A DNA stretch of 64,000 nucleotides from Amphibalanus amphitrite (lineage: Eukaryota > Arthropoda > Thecostraca > Balanomorpha > Balanidae): NCBI RefSeq assembly GCF_019059575.1, contig NW_024881792.1, positions 310,001-374,000 on the forward strand, read 5' to 3'. Below, in pieces: positions 35,969-46,640 of this stretch. Under the pieces are notes generated by a model. The model did no database searches. It had not been told where the DNA came from and saw only the letters and a list, made by a program, of their open reading frames with translations. Every line of letters starts with the position of its first letter. Position 1 is the first letter of the stretch. Position numbers and translations under genes: made by a program.

Positions 35969-36061
35969 ATGGTCACCCGAACAAAGAAGATTTTCGTGGG
36001 AGGACTGTCGGCGCCCAGCACGCTGGAAGACGTCAAGAATTACTTTGAGCAGTTCGGCAGG
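35969..36061 (+). CDS. Rbp6: Rbp6/Musashi exon: start of RRM2
   Basis: Encodes 31 residues beginning [16 protein letters not shown] and ending YFEQFGR. This is the first half of the second RNA-recognition motif of Musashi-family proteins, with the RNP2 motif IFVGGL at residues 8-13. A CCACCCACAG acceptor precedes it and AGG|GTGAGT follows, phase 0. In known Musashi proteins this segment follows RRM1 and a short linker, so the preceding exon should lie upstream. The ATG at the exon start could only be an initiator if an RRM2-only product exists, which I consider unlikely. Musashi proteins bind UAG-containing mRNA and control translation in neural and stem cells. Identity to the family is close to unmistakable. 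Confidence 0.95.
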
Positions 36062-37799
36062 GTGAGTACGGTTCGGTCGTGACCGGTTTTTGTAGCCGGC
36101 TGTCGGCCGTTTTTGTTTGGCGCTCACCGCAAATGACGTCTTCCGGGGCTTATCGTTTGATTGGATGTTCATGTTTGTGTCATTTTCCGATAGAATGGTA
36201 CGGCGATAACCGATCCCATTTGACGATAGCTAAATGGCCTGCGTGGATGACATGAAGATAGCTTGTTTTTGCTGTTGAGCAAGTTCAGACTTTTTCGATT
36301 GGCCTTTTCTGTTAGAAGAATAACGAACGGATACAGGATTACGAGTTGGTTGTTACTTACATGACGAATATTACCGATATTTAGGAGTGAGTAGATATAT
36401 GGCCTAAAACGCCCCTTTATTGGGCATCGGTAGGCTCCACGTCAAAGTCTATATAATTAAGCCAGAACCATACTCAGCGAAAACAAATTGGTTGTTATTA
36501 TGATAGATAGTGCGGTTTGGGGAAAGTTGGCTAAAATTGACAGAACGTCTCGGACGCAATGAAGCGCAAGAGGTTAATGATTTTCCCTGGAACGGGCAGC
36601 CATCTATCATGTTTCATGTTAGCTGGCATACACATCTTCATTGACATGAAAATCTCATATTGATCGTGTGCCTTGCAGCGGCCTCAAACATGCAACGGTG
36701 TCACAGAAGCGTATGGGTCGCTCAATAACTCTAATGGCCCGTTGGGACTTTGGCATGCAATTTCACTCTCATAGTTTGCGTAGCGGGTTAATCTATGTGG
36801 GCTGCTCTTTGTAGGTATAATGGCGACCTATTTCCTATGGAATCGATTTTAGAAGGATCCTGAGTAGGACACTTGCGGTCGGCGATAGCTTTAAATTGCA
36901 ACGTGCCACTTTTTGCGAAAAAGACACTTAACGATAAATGAATTAAATGTTCAGTTTAGTCGGCCTTGTTGCAGTTTCTTCAATGGTTGAAGCTGGCGCA
37001 ATGCCTGAAAATGTTCCCAGTTGCGTTCAAGCATAGATATCGCTGATGGAAGAATCCTAGCAATAGCAGGTGGCTAGCAATCAAACAATTTGATCTAAAA
37101 TATCCAGACTGTTCGGTTTCTACTGCCAACCAACGAGCAGAGCCCGAGATAGATTTCAACACTGGTTGCGAACGCTGTTGGTCTAAATACAAGCTGAAGC
37201 AAGCGCTTGCTTTTTGTCTCAAAGAGGCTTTCTGGTTCCGTGTCCTTTAGGGTCCAAGCAGGCGTGACTCACAGCCAGTTCAGCCTGCTCTTTGACGTGG
37301 CTCGGCCAGTTTTCCTCTCTATGGCATTCAACATATTTAATTTCCTTTTATTTTCCTGCTTCCTCTTTGGCCGGGCTTATCTCGGCTGGGTGCAGCGAAC
37401 GGGGCCGGTATCGCAGATAACTAGACTGGACCCGCATATCTATGAAGACACCGCGGCCAATCGCTGCGTTTGCATAGAGCACTATCCCAGGAGTGGCCTC
37501 CCTGGATATATTGGGGGCGACGGTCCCCGCCCTGGACCGAAGAGATAGCTCAATATCGCAGTGTTATGTTTGAAAGCAATTTCCATTTGTCAAGAAATGT
37601 GCCAGACAGAAATGAAGGAATGACGGAATTCAATGGATGGCTGCGTTGCGCTTCTGGAAATACTTTGAGTAACATGGCCAGAAATCACCCTTGACATTTA
37701 CCAGCGTATATATGATTGCTAATCTGTGTACTATCGTATGCGGACTATACTATCGCATGGTTAGATATGTCATTCCTAAAGTTATTTCTGTGTTTTCAG
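36062..37799 (+). other. Rbp6: Rbp6 intron (1738 bp)
   Basis: GT-AG intron between the two halves of RRM2, ending TGTGTTTTCAG. No embedded gene or repeat recognised. Confidence 0.85.
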
Positions 37800-37848
37800 A
37801 TAGAGGATGCCATGCTGATGTTCGACAAACAGACCAACAGACATCGAG
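37800..37848 (+). CDS. Rbp6: Rbp6/Musashi exon: middle of RRM2
   Basis: A 49-nt microexon encoding IEDAMLMFDKQTNRHR plus the first base of a Gly codon. It follows GTTTTCAG and is followed by GTAAGA. It joins in frame to the previous exon (FGR|IED) and supplies the central strands of RRM2. The sequence matches the Musashi family consensus for this segment closely. Confidence 0.95.
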
Positions 37849-40467
37849 GTAAGAGATGCATGACAATGTTTCATCATATTTCGTCTTTTCTTTTATAAAT
37901 CAAGGCAATGACACGGCCATGCATTTTCGTTCATTTGATTTACGAGTCAAATTTAACTGGTCACAAAAGACACATGCGCTCTTGAGCAACGTCTGGCTCC
38001 TCCGCCTCTTAATATGGCTAACTTTTAACAATACGGTATTCGGATGGGCCAATTTCGTCAAAGAGCGCGCGGTGCCACCGAGGAAGTGATGCGCAGCGGA
38101 CCGGCCGACCGCCATCGGACCGACCAGACTCGTTAATTAGATGCACTGGTGCCGAGTTTTATGGGTTGATACTGGGCCGTCCAGTGCCGGTCTGGACCCA
38201 CCTGAGTTTGCTACTCGTCTAAGGACGTCTGAAGGACCGGCCCGGTCCAAAGTGCGCCCCTGGTTCCGTGGAAGAACGCCGGCCCTCGCCGCGGGAGGGG
38301 AATTGCACCGGGCGGCTGCTTTATAGCGGTTTTGATGAGCTTCGCTCTTTCCAATTCCTGGTACGGTTCGATCTAAATTTGACCGAATCTAATACCGACT
38401 GGACGCCGGCGATAAACGAGAATAGGTGTTTGAAAGACCATTTCCTTCGAGGAGAGTTGGCATTCAATTTTCAGCGCCGACCATTTTCAGCTCAATATTG
38501 TATCGGCTCTAAACCGCGTGTGGAAGTCGTGCCAATCGAACCACCCACAAAAATAAGCAAACTCTCCAGGATAAAATCTCTAAGAAGTTTGAACCGGTTC
38601 TTTTCAAAAGCGGAACAACTTGTGGTAATAATCCTCTGTAATCTTGTTCTGGAGACGCGAGATAAATAATTGAACTTTTCTCTTATAAACATGGTGACAC
38701 TAATGAAAAAAGGTAAGGGATACACGAATTTTTAGCTGGATTGTTTGCTTTTTTATTATCTGTTCGTAAGCAATCGATGAATCAGGTGTCTTCAGGAAAG
38801 TTCATATAAATATTCTATTTGTTGATTCCCATTAGCGTTATTTTCCGCTCGAGGCAGCCGGCTACAGGCCGCGGCCGGAGCCTCCCAGCGCGGCGGCGTC
38901 TGCCTGTACTGGTATGCTGTGCCGCATCACACGAGACTGCACCGGCCGGGAGACACAGGGCCCTAACACCACGCGGCGCGGCCGCCGCGGTCCGCCAGCC
39001 GACATCAGGAGCCCCGCCCAGCGATTGTTGCTAATTTTCCGCCTGTGTTTACGTTCGAAAGCGCTTCCATTTGCCATGGTGCGGGTCGCGGAGCGCGTGG
39101 GACAGGCGGCGTTAGTTCGCCGGTCGTCCCCCGCACCCGGGTATTTTCTCAGCAAACAGCCCTGGCGCCGGTTCGACTTTACTCGGCCGTCCGACGGACT
39201 GACGGTGGCGACGGAGGTGTGCGATTGGAGAGTGACTGGACGCAGGAGAGACGGAGAGGTGTGAGCACAACAGTCGAGCGGTGCAGTTAGAACAACTTCC
39301 TCACCGCGCTGACAAGTTCACATTTCGGTATGACCGGTCTGGCCCATCTCACGGCGCCGAACACCAGGACAAACATCTCACTGCGCCGGGGCAAACAGCT
39401 AACGGAGAAGACAGTGAGAGCAGTAAGCGGAGTGTCGAACCGTGCCGAAAGCACGGCACCCAGCCTGTCACTTCCCCTCCCTAGTGAGCCGATCGTGCTG
39501 ACAAACGACGGTCCGATTCGAACACAAATAAACCGACAATGCTCTCTACTGTTGTCACTGCGGTTTCGCGCGTCTCCCGACCAACAGAGACGAATGGACT
39601 CGTGTCGCTGGGGCGTCGAGAACGCCCGGAATCCGCCACGAAAGGTGACGCCGGCACGTGTCATCGCTAAGGGCCTGTGCTCGAGCCATTTTGCCACGGA
39701 ACTCGCGATACCCCGGGCGCAGTCCAGGGATCTGAGGCGAGCGATACTCCGCCGCGTAGAACTGCCTCGTATTTACGCCCGCCTCGAATTCGCGTCCGTC
39801 TTGAATTTGCGTCGTCTCGAGGAGGATAATCGAACGCGACGCTGATAAATGAGGGCGTGTAATTAAGACGGCGCTAAATTTATTGCCAGGCACTGTGTAT
39901 ATTGAGCGTTCCTTTGAAGCTTGCTGTGCTGTTTGTTTTCAAACGCCATTGTTTTGTCGGAATTGGAAGCGCAAATTGACAATAACGATTCATCGATGCA
40001 TGGCACACTGTCAAATGGTCCATTCGGGCTCGTGGCTTGGCAGACAATGCACGTCTTAAATTCCATTCATTGCGTCTGTTTTTCCGAGATGAAGAAAAAC
40101 CGTGCCATTATATCCGTTCGGGCCAAAGATCTGGCGACTGCCGACTCCGAACGATGTCGCGAATGCAGCGGCTAATTGGGTTGGTCGGCAGCGGAACTGT
40201 GCAAAAAAGAGACAGTATTGGGATGCGGGGCGCGCTTCAGTGCCATCAGGGCGTGGCGGACGATCGTGGCGCAGGAGGCGATGGCGGCGCGGCGGCATTG
40301 TCGCCGTCACGTCTCGTCAACTGGGGCGGTTACGGCGCAGCGGCCGGCGATTCCTGGCGCGTCTGCCGGGCCAGGTTGGGTCTGCGGATCATCTGCTGCG
40401 GCAGGTCAGGGGTGGAGGTGTCGGGACAATGTCAGACCCGGGGACGCACAGAAGACACTCCGGCGCA

Positions 40468-40600
40468 CGGATTTAGCACAAACGCTAAATCCGCTAAATT
40501 TAGCACAACGCTAAATTTAGTAACTAAATCTCACGTGGATTTAGCCCAAACGCACGTATAGTAGCTAAATCTAACGTGGATTTAGCCCAAACGCACGGAG
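40468..40600. repeat. ATTTAGC/GCTAAAT palindromic minisatellite
   Basis: GGATTTAGC and GCTAAATCC or GCTAAATTTAGC alternate in both orientations. The last part is two direct 41-bp copies of a unit with GTGGATTTAGCCCAAACGC. Able to form cruciform structures. Lies inside the large Rbp6 intron. Confidence 0.75.
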
Positions 40601-41649
40601 TTCAACCTGACGTCGCCAGTAGCAAGTTCGGGGTAGATGTTTTAATTCACATCGCATGTATCTGCAATCGCTGCCGACACTCGTTGCAGTGAGGTCCACT
40701 GCTGGCCGGTAGCGGTGGCGTATTTTGGGCGGACCACCTCGAGCGAGACGTTTTAATTGCTTGTTTGTGTAGTGGGCTCGATATGATCGAACAGGGATGG
40801 TGCCCTCACGAATCTCAGCAATATGATGGTAACCGTCGTATACAAAACGTATACGAAAGCCGCAATCGTCTCATGTTTTGGGTGCGATGCCCTTACACCT
40901 TTTTTTTGTCCAAGCACATTTAAAATTCCGAGGCAAACATTAAGAAAAACAACACCAAGCGTGTTCTATGTCTGTAGCTCTTTAATCGTCATCGACAAAA
41001 CATCAAGTTAGAACGTTTAACGTCAAGGAAAGCAAACATTCGTGGGCTTAAACGTTTCTCTACAAAGGTATCATTTTGTGGCATATTATAGCCTGAATAT
41101 GCTAGCTCTGATTACATGGTAGCTTCTGAAGCAGATTGTTTGCAGGATAACTAGGCACGAACTCGTGGTTATGTGTGAAACCGCCAGTAATTACATGAAG
41201 TATTGTGTATAATCACCTTTCCACTTCCTAAGTGACTTCCAAATTACGTTGGCGTAAGGAGGTATATTTCCATGAACCACATAAAACTGTGTCTGGAGAA
41301 GGGCGACTCAAATGCATGTTATTCCAACGTGGCATTTTAGAGTCAAAAACAGTAGGCCACGGAGGGCCGCACGAGATGCAGGAGGAAATGTAGTCGAATT
41401 TACCATTTATCCGACGACCACAAAACATTCAACGAAATCGTCTACTTTGTGACGTACTTCACCACATCACACGTTCTGATAAAGCCTTCCATTTTCACCA
41501 TGAATCACAATCTAAAATCGAAATACGAGTACGTCGTGCCGCAATGCGTTCCAAACCCCGGCTCTTCTTCACACTCCTCGCCAGTACCCGCGTCGCGCTC
41601 TCGCCCGGCATCTCAGGAACTCGGCAGAGGGAGGGCCCGGGGTCGACTC

Positions 41650-41751
41650 CACCCCCCCCCCCTCCTCCGATCACCGGAAATCCGTGCCGGCGGCTCGCTG
41701 ATTGATGTCGCTCTGTGCCCCCCCCCCCCCGACCCCCCCCCCCCCCGCCGG
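41650..41751. repeat. Poly-C runs
   Basis: Homopolymer C stretches of 10 to 13 bases at about 41650-41662, 41718-41731 and 41735-41748. Candidate i-motif/quadruplex and an assembly-sensitive spot. Confidence 0.8.
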
Positions 41752-42628
41752 AATGGGACTCAGGCTAATGGAGTCTCAGGACACGTCAGAGACCGACCCG
41801 TTGACGTCAGAGCTTGTACGAGCGGTCGGATGTCTGAAGAGTCGGATGATATATCCTACACAGCAGGCGCCCTTCTTATCCTCCGAATGATCTAAAATTG
41901 GGGCGCACTCAGGACGTTTTAGCATGTACGACGGGATATTTATCCAATACTCGTAGAACATCAACACCAATTTTAATTTTGATAACAACAACGTGAACAT
42001 GAATTTCAATGTTAAATTCATGAAAAATACGGTTTGCAGACAACCATGAATGTCTTCCAGCATATCCTAATGTTATTCTGTTGTGCGTATTGTATGGGCT
42101 AATGCCAGTTCAACGTTTCATCGTTCAACGTTTCCTGCCGTATCCTTCACAACTACCATTCCAACTCCCACCCTCCCAGCTCTTAGCACGTGCCGCGGCG
42201 CGGCGCAGAGACACTCGCGGCGCATCTGCGGCGCCCCACGGCCGCGCCACCGCAGACATTGCCGTCGCGACCATCATTTAATTCGGTCGCCGCGCTCGGT
42301 CAATTTGGCTCGAATCTGGCGACGACACTTCGCTGAACTATTTGCACTGAACAATCGTGCCGCGGCCAGCCCGTCGGTGCGGAATGGATCCATATGTGCC
42401 CGAGTCAGTCGCCGGCCATGACAATAAACGCAGCGGGCCGCTCGGCGCCGCCGCCGCCGCCGCCCGCTCGTCGTTACAACGTCGTCGGGCCGAGATTTAC
42501 ATGTTTCTGTGAGTGCCCATCTGTCGCAGGCCGACGCTGCCTGTGCGTCAGATTTGTCGCAGGCGTGCTGCGTTTGTCGCTGGTGCGCTGCGCAGAAACT
42601 GACGCCGCTCGTCTCTCTATGTTTGCAG

Positions 42629-42711
42629 GATTTGGATTTGTCACATTCGAGAATGAGGATGTTGTCGACAAAGTGTGCGAGATTCATTTCCACGAGATCA
42701 ATAATAAGATG
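42629..42711 (+). CDS. Rbp6: Rbp6/Musashi exon: end of RRM2
   Basis: Completes the split Gly codon, then reads [20 protein letters not shown] and HEINNKM. Together with the previous exon this forms the RNP1 motif RGFGFVTF, whose aromatic side chains stack on RNA bases. Acceptor TTTGCAG, donor ATG|GTGAGT, phase 0 at the 3' end. With the flanking exons the RRM2 fold is complete (about residues 7-85 of the visible protein). Confidence 0.95.
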
Positions 42712-44108
42712 GTGAGTACCCGGGCCCAGACGCTGATCACCTGATCTAACAACACAATACGCAATACACATGTGTGCGAGACAATGGTCATGCAAGCCAT
42801 CGCATGCTAGGAAGAGATGCTAAGTGCTCTTGATGTGCACTCCAATGTAAATGTTGACAAATTACATTTTAGATTGAGAACCTTACATTTTTGCGGTAGC
42901 TTTGGTCTAAAAACAGGGCAGCAGCTCCCACCTACCGATAAAGTCTGACAGGAAAATTAAAAAAAAGAACAAATACAATGCACTTTGCACGTCAGCAAAA
43001 CTCGTCGGCACCACCCGCTTCCAGCTACATCAAAGTGCTGGCTCATAAATTGTTTCATTTTGATATTTTTGCCGAGCGGCCGCTGATCAAGACCCCGATT
43101 GCCGTGCCTCGGAGGATTTACAGAGCGTTTTATGTCCTAACCGAATTCGGCGAACCGCTCAACTGCTTAGTTGTTCCAGCCTGCAGCTCACAGCGAACTT
43201 CTCCCAGTAAAACTGCTGTTTGAAATCAGCCGATGGGGCGATGTGTCGAGCCATTTGTTCCGTCATCAAAAGCTTACCAGCCACTCTGCGCTTCTGGTGG
43301 CGCTCACCGGCGGCCGTCCCGTGCAGACGGGAGAAGCGGCCGCCCGGGGACGACAAAAATGAACAGCCCGAGCGACAGAGTCGGCCCGAGATGCCGGAAA
43401 AGTAGCAGATCATAGTTGCGATGGTGTCAGAAAGCGCGACATCCCGCTTCATTGGCGATCAATGCAGCGACGAATGTCGTCTATGCAATGTAACAATTAT
43501 TCAAAATAAAAGCATTGATACACCCAATCATTGAGTTTGGAATATGCCAACACTTTCTGAGCCTGACTGGCAATCAGCTGGGCGAATGGGCCGGCCAAAC
43601 GCCGATATTTTCAGCCCGGTCCCATCGGTTCCGTCGCGGCCCGGCACGGTTGGGGAGGCAGCTCCTCGGACCCAGCCGACTCTGTCTGTTCATTCTGCTG
43701 ACACCAGCTCGGGCCGGCGAATAAATTCAGCATCGTGGGCCGGCGGATCAACTCGAGAATGGATCGGATCGCCGCAGAGCCGCTCGCCATCCAAAATAGT
43801 TTGCCGCCAGATTTATGCGCGGGCTGTGTTTGCGAATCGGCACGAACGGTCTCCCCGGCTCGCCTCGGAGCCGATCGGACAGCGCGGGTCGGGGGGTCAA
43901 ACGGAGACGACCCGATCGCAGAACTTGGACCTCAGTGCCATTCCAAAGCTCAGCGACGCAACTTTTACTATAGAATGCATAACTTTGGCCATGTGTCAAG
44001 CACAGTCATGATTTCCAATGCATCTCATGGGCTGAGTTTGACGCAGTGAAAAAGGATATTCATGAAATTATTTGCATATCCGGCTTGATCACATGCGGTA
44101 CTGTCACG

Positions 44109-46028
44109 CATGGGCGGCGCCACCGGGGGGGACGGGGGGGACAGGTCCCCCGCTATCGAAAGTTAGGGGGGTACAGTACCCCCCTATCGGCGAGGCCCGT
44201 TCAATAGTTGATAATAATGCATTGTAAAGTTATCCGTCGCATTTAATGCATCGTTCGTTAATCAAGGCAGGTTCTGAATAAAGATTGCTGTTGGGATGTA
44301 TCGCAGGGGGTCCTGGCCATCTGCAAAAGGTGTGGAGCTGTGATGCCTATAAGGTGATCGGCAGGGCCTCGGGGATCGTGCCCCCCTTTTTTTGGGGCGC
44401 CAGGCAGGGTTATTACCTCCCCACCCCACTGCCAGACCCCACTGCCGACAAAACCAAGTTAACTGAAATTCCATAGATTTCCGTTACTATATGGATATTT
44501 TCCATTCCTAATTAGTCAAGTTCAAGCATGGCAGTTCTACCACAGGAACCATTTGAAATCTATGCCATTTAACCCCAGCACTTGTGGGGAGAAGTGTTCG
44601 GATAGATCACAGGCTGGACCAAAAAAGCACGCAGTAGCCCAAGACCTTATAATTGGGTAGCATCGGCTCCCTCTCGTCAAGGGGTTCGATAGCACTCGTT
44701 TTTTTTTTTCTGCAAAACTAAGTTCGGTCGGCGGCCGAACGGCTGGGGGTCTAATCGAGCCCCCCCCCCTCCCCTTCTTACGTCAGCGGCTGTGAAAATG
44801 CCATTACCAGCTGTTGAAACATGGCAGTTGCTTTTGCATGAGTGCACGAAAGTGTTTCAGGTACGTGATACGTGAAAGGTTCTACAAGGAAACTGAGATA
44901 CACCAGCTTATCAAATTGTGCTCACTGTGGTGCGCTCGGTTTTACCTTGACTAGTCTTTGAATTCTGGGGTGAAACAGACCAGTCAAGAAACCTGTTCCA
45001 TAAGGAGAGCCACTAATGCTAAAGAGATGAGGAATGAGGTTTCCAGAGACCTTCATTACCTCCCAAAGGGGGTGCCCCGCCATTTGCCAATCCCCATGCT
45101 GTGTTGTTACGATTGGAGGGTGAATATGAGAACGATGCAGGTCGTGCCAGCTCGATCATGACGAACACAATGGTGCCGACATCACAACTCTACTGCCATT
45201 TTTGACGAAGTTAATCAACTAGGACCGGAATCCTACCCTGGGGCATTTCACCTGCAGAGGCCGCCGGACCTGAGACCCTTTCACTCAATTTTTTTTTTTT
45301 AAAGGTGCATGCGGCATGCGCTCGTTTTTCCCGCGAAGCTCTTGGTGAGTAAAATCCATCAGAAAGTGTGATCAAATAACGGCTGGTGACCTTCCATGAC
45401 CTAGCATGACCTTTTGAGTGACCACCAATGACATGACCACTGACGGCTAGCCATTATAGCTGCACCCTGCCCGTTGCATATGGATCAGGTGGTGATGTCA
45501 TGATTCTGAAATTATATTGCAGTTTTGGCGCACTTGTCAGAGCAGAAGACATTCCCACTTTTCCTCCATGACTATATATATATGATGGTGAAGCCATGAA
45601 GCTGACCAGACGTAAGATCGAAAATTTGAAAGTACGAAACGTAAGAATAGTTGGCACAGCTACTCGACACTGACCGACCGGTCGCGAGCTTCCCGCCTCC
45701 GGATTTCCAGCCGGACACCCAATCCACTCGGCCACGCGGCCAGTATCCCTAAGCAATTCGCAGCTTGTAGGAAACCAGCTTTGAGTTGGAAAGACTGCAA
45801 ATTTTGATTTAGAGGCAAGGATGCTTGAAAAGGTGATCGATCTTAGGTGTCCTAGGATAAGTTTGGAAACGGGATGCAACATTCGATGTGTTTTGGGCTT
45901 TGCCAAGTTTCGCGGCGTTACGTGCCTCGTTTTTTTTTTGCATACACGATCAGTATCTACTTTTGGGATTTTCGGACAGCTACAGTCCCCGTCCCCCCCT
46001 ATCGAAAACCCGTGGCGCCGCCCCTGCA
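44109..46028. mobile_element. hAT-like non-autonomous element in Rbp6 intron (about 1.92 kb)
   Basis: Left end CATGGGCGGCGCCACCGG and reverse-complemented right end CAGGGGCGGCGCCACGGG match at 16 of 18 positions. The 8-bp flanks CTGTCACG (44101-44108) and GTGTCACG (46029-46036) agree at seven positions, fitting a hAT-sized target duplication with one change. C/G homopolymer runs lie just inside both ends. No transposase reading frame remains. A tRNA-Ser-like segment sits inside near the right end. Boundaries are uncertain by two bases on the right. Confidence 0.65.
45675..45745 (-). repeat. tRNA-Ser-like segment, possible SINE head
   Basis: On the minus strand the sequence reads like the 5' half of a serine tRNA: GTGGCCGAGTGGATT (A-box TGGCCGAGTGG, complementary positions 45724-45734), then a TCCGG/CCGGA anticodon stem around CTGGAAAT and a variable-arm-like GGGAAGCTCGCGACC. 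The expected GGTTCGANNCC B-box is degraded (GGTCGGTCAGT). A functional tRNA is unlikely; a tRNA-derived SINE nested in the transposon is more plausible. Confidence 0.5.
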
Positions 46029-46226
46029 GTGTCACGTAGAAAATAGCCACCACTTCTCTTACATCTCAATCACCCCATGCTGTGTTGGGTGGTCTGTATC
46101 TCAGGTCGACAGCCCTTCCTGTGCGCGGCGAGGCCGATGCCCCCTGTCATGGAGCCCTGGACGCGGCCGGCGGCGGGTGACACCGTTGACCCCGCCCTCC
46201 GTTCTCCGCTTCCCGCTCTGCTGCAG

Positions 46227-46311
46227 GTCGAGTGTAAGAAGGCGCAGCCCAAGGAGGTGATGCTGCCGCAGACGCTGGCGCGCGGCCGAGCGGCGGCTCG
46301 CGGCGGCTACG
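46227..46311 (+). CDS. Rbp6: Rbp6/Musashi exon, spliced form
   Basis: The same exon cut at the internal GTGAGT donor. It contributes 28 codons plus one base (up to RGGY-G), and joins in frame to GC|TTC at 50326 to give RGGYGFPAAAAYAAYAG. The GFPAAAYAAYA text is what I recall of Musashi/Rbp6 C-termini, so I regard this splice as real. The long and the spliced form share all of RRM2 and differ only in their tails. Confidence 0.85.
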
Positions 46312-46640
46312 GTGAGTTGGTGCTCGTCTCGCCGGGACTCCCCTCGCTCGCCGCGTACCGCTACAGCCCCTACTCCGTGCCCAGCTCCGTGGCCGCCTGC
46401 GTGGCCAGCGCGCCGCCCACGGCGCTGCCCAGCGCGCCCCTGCTCGGCGCACACTCGCTGGGTCAGGTCGGCCTGGCCGGCGCGCCCCTGCACGGCTTCG
46501 ACCTGGCCAGCTGCAAGAAACTGTTCGCCGGCGGCCTGTCGGCGGCGGCGGCGCCGGGTGCGATGACGCAGCACGCGCTGCCCACCCTGGCCGGTCTCGG
46601 CGGGCTGGAGCAGTACTACCAGATCCCGGTGGGCCTGTAG
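46227..46640 (+). CDS. Rbp6: Rbp6/Musashi terminal exon, read-through form
   Basis: Starts after CTGCTGCAG with VECKKAQPKEVMLPQTLARG, the RRM2 C-terminal strand and the linker typical of Rbp6-type Musashi proteins. The frame stays open for 137 codons to a TAG at 46638-46640. After RGGYG the tail is Ala/Pro/Leu/Ser/Tyr-rich (AAYRYSPYSVPSS, LEQYYQIPVGL) and presumably disordered. Total visible product: 212 residues over four exons. Within this exon the sequence TACG|GTGAGT at 46311/46312 is a consensus splice donor in the right phase for the exon at 50326, so this is a composite terminal exon. The 3' UTR would begin at 46641. Confidence 0.85.
   Translation, partial: VECKKAQPKEVMLPQTLARGRAAARGGYGELVLVSPGLPSLAAYRYSPYSVPSSVAACVASAPPTALPSAPLLGAHSLGQVGLAGAPLHGFDLASCKKLFAGGLSAAAAPGAMTQHALPTLAGLGGLEQYYQIPVGL

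Larger units (their letters stand above)
37849..42628 (+). other. Rbp6: Rbp6 intron (4780 bp)
   Basis: Contains GC-rich islands (38850-39260, 40150-40450), a palindromic ATTTAGC minisatellite (40468-40600) and poly-C runs (41650-41750). Longer open frames such as 39330-39845 + and 39287-39697 - overlap on opposite strands, show no domain and are not called as genes. Confidence 0.8.
42712..46226 (+). other. Rbp6: Rbp6 intron (3515 bp) with transposon insertion
   Basis: Ends with a strong pyrimidine tract and CTGCTGCAG. More than half is occupied by an inverted-repeat element at 44109-46028, whose right end is about 200 bp from the acceptor. 42712-44108 shows no other recognised feature. Confidence 0.85.

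Noticed and set aside
39287-39845. Overlapping 171- and 136-codon frames on opposite strands inside an Rbp6 intron
   Set aside because: No recognisable domain, no splice support; GC-rich intron sequence.
45454-46053. 199-codon minus-strand frame across the intronic element
   Set aside because: Runs through the tRNA-like segment and the element border into host DNA, so it cannot be an old transposase; no domain.
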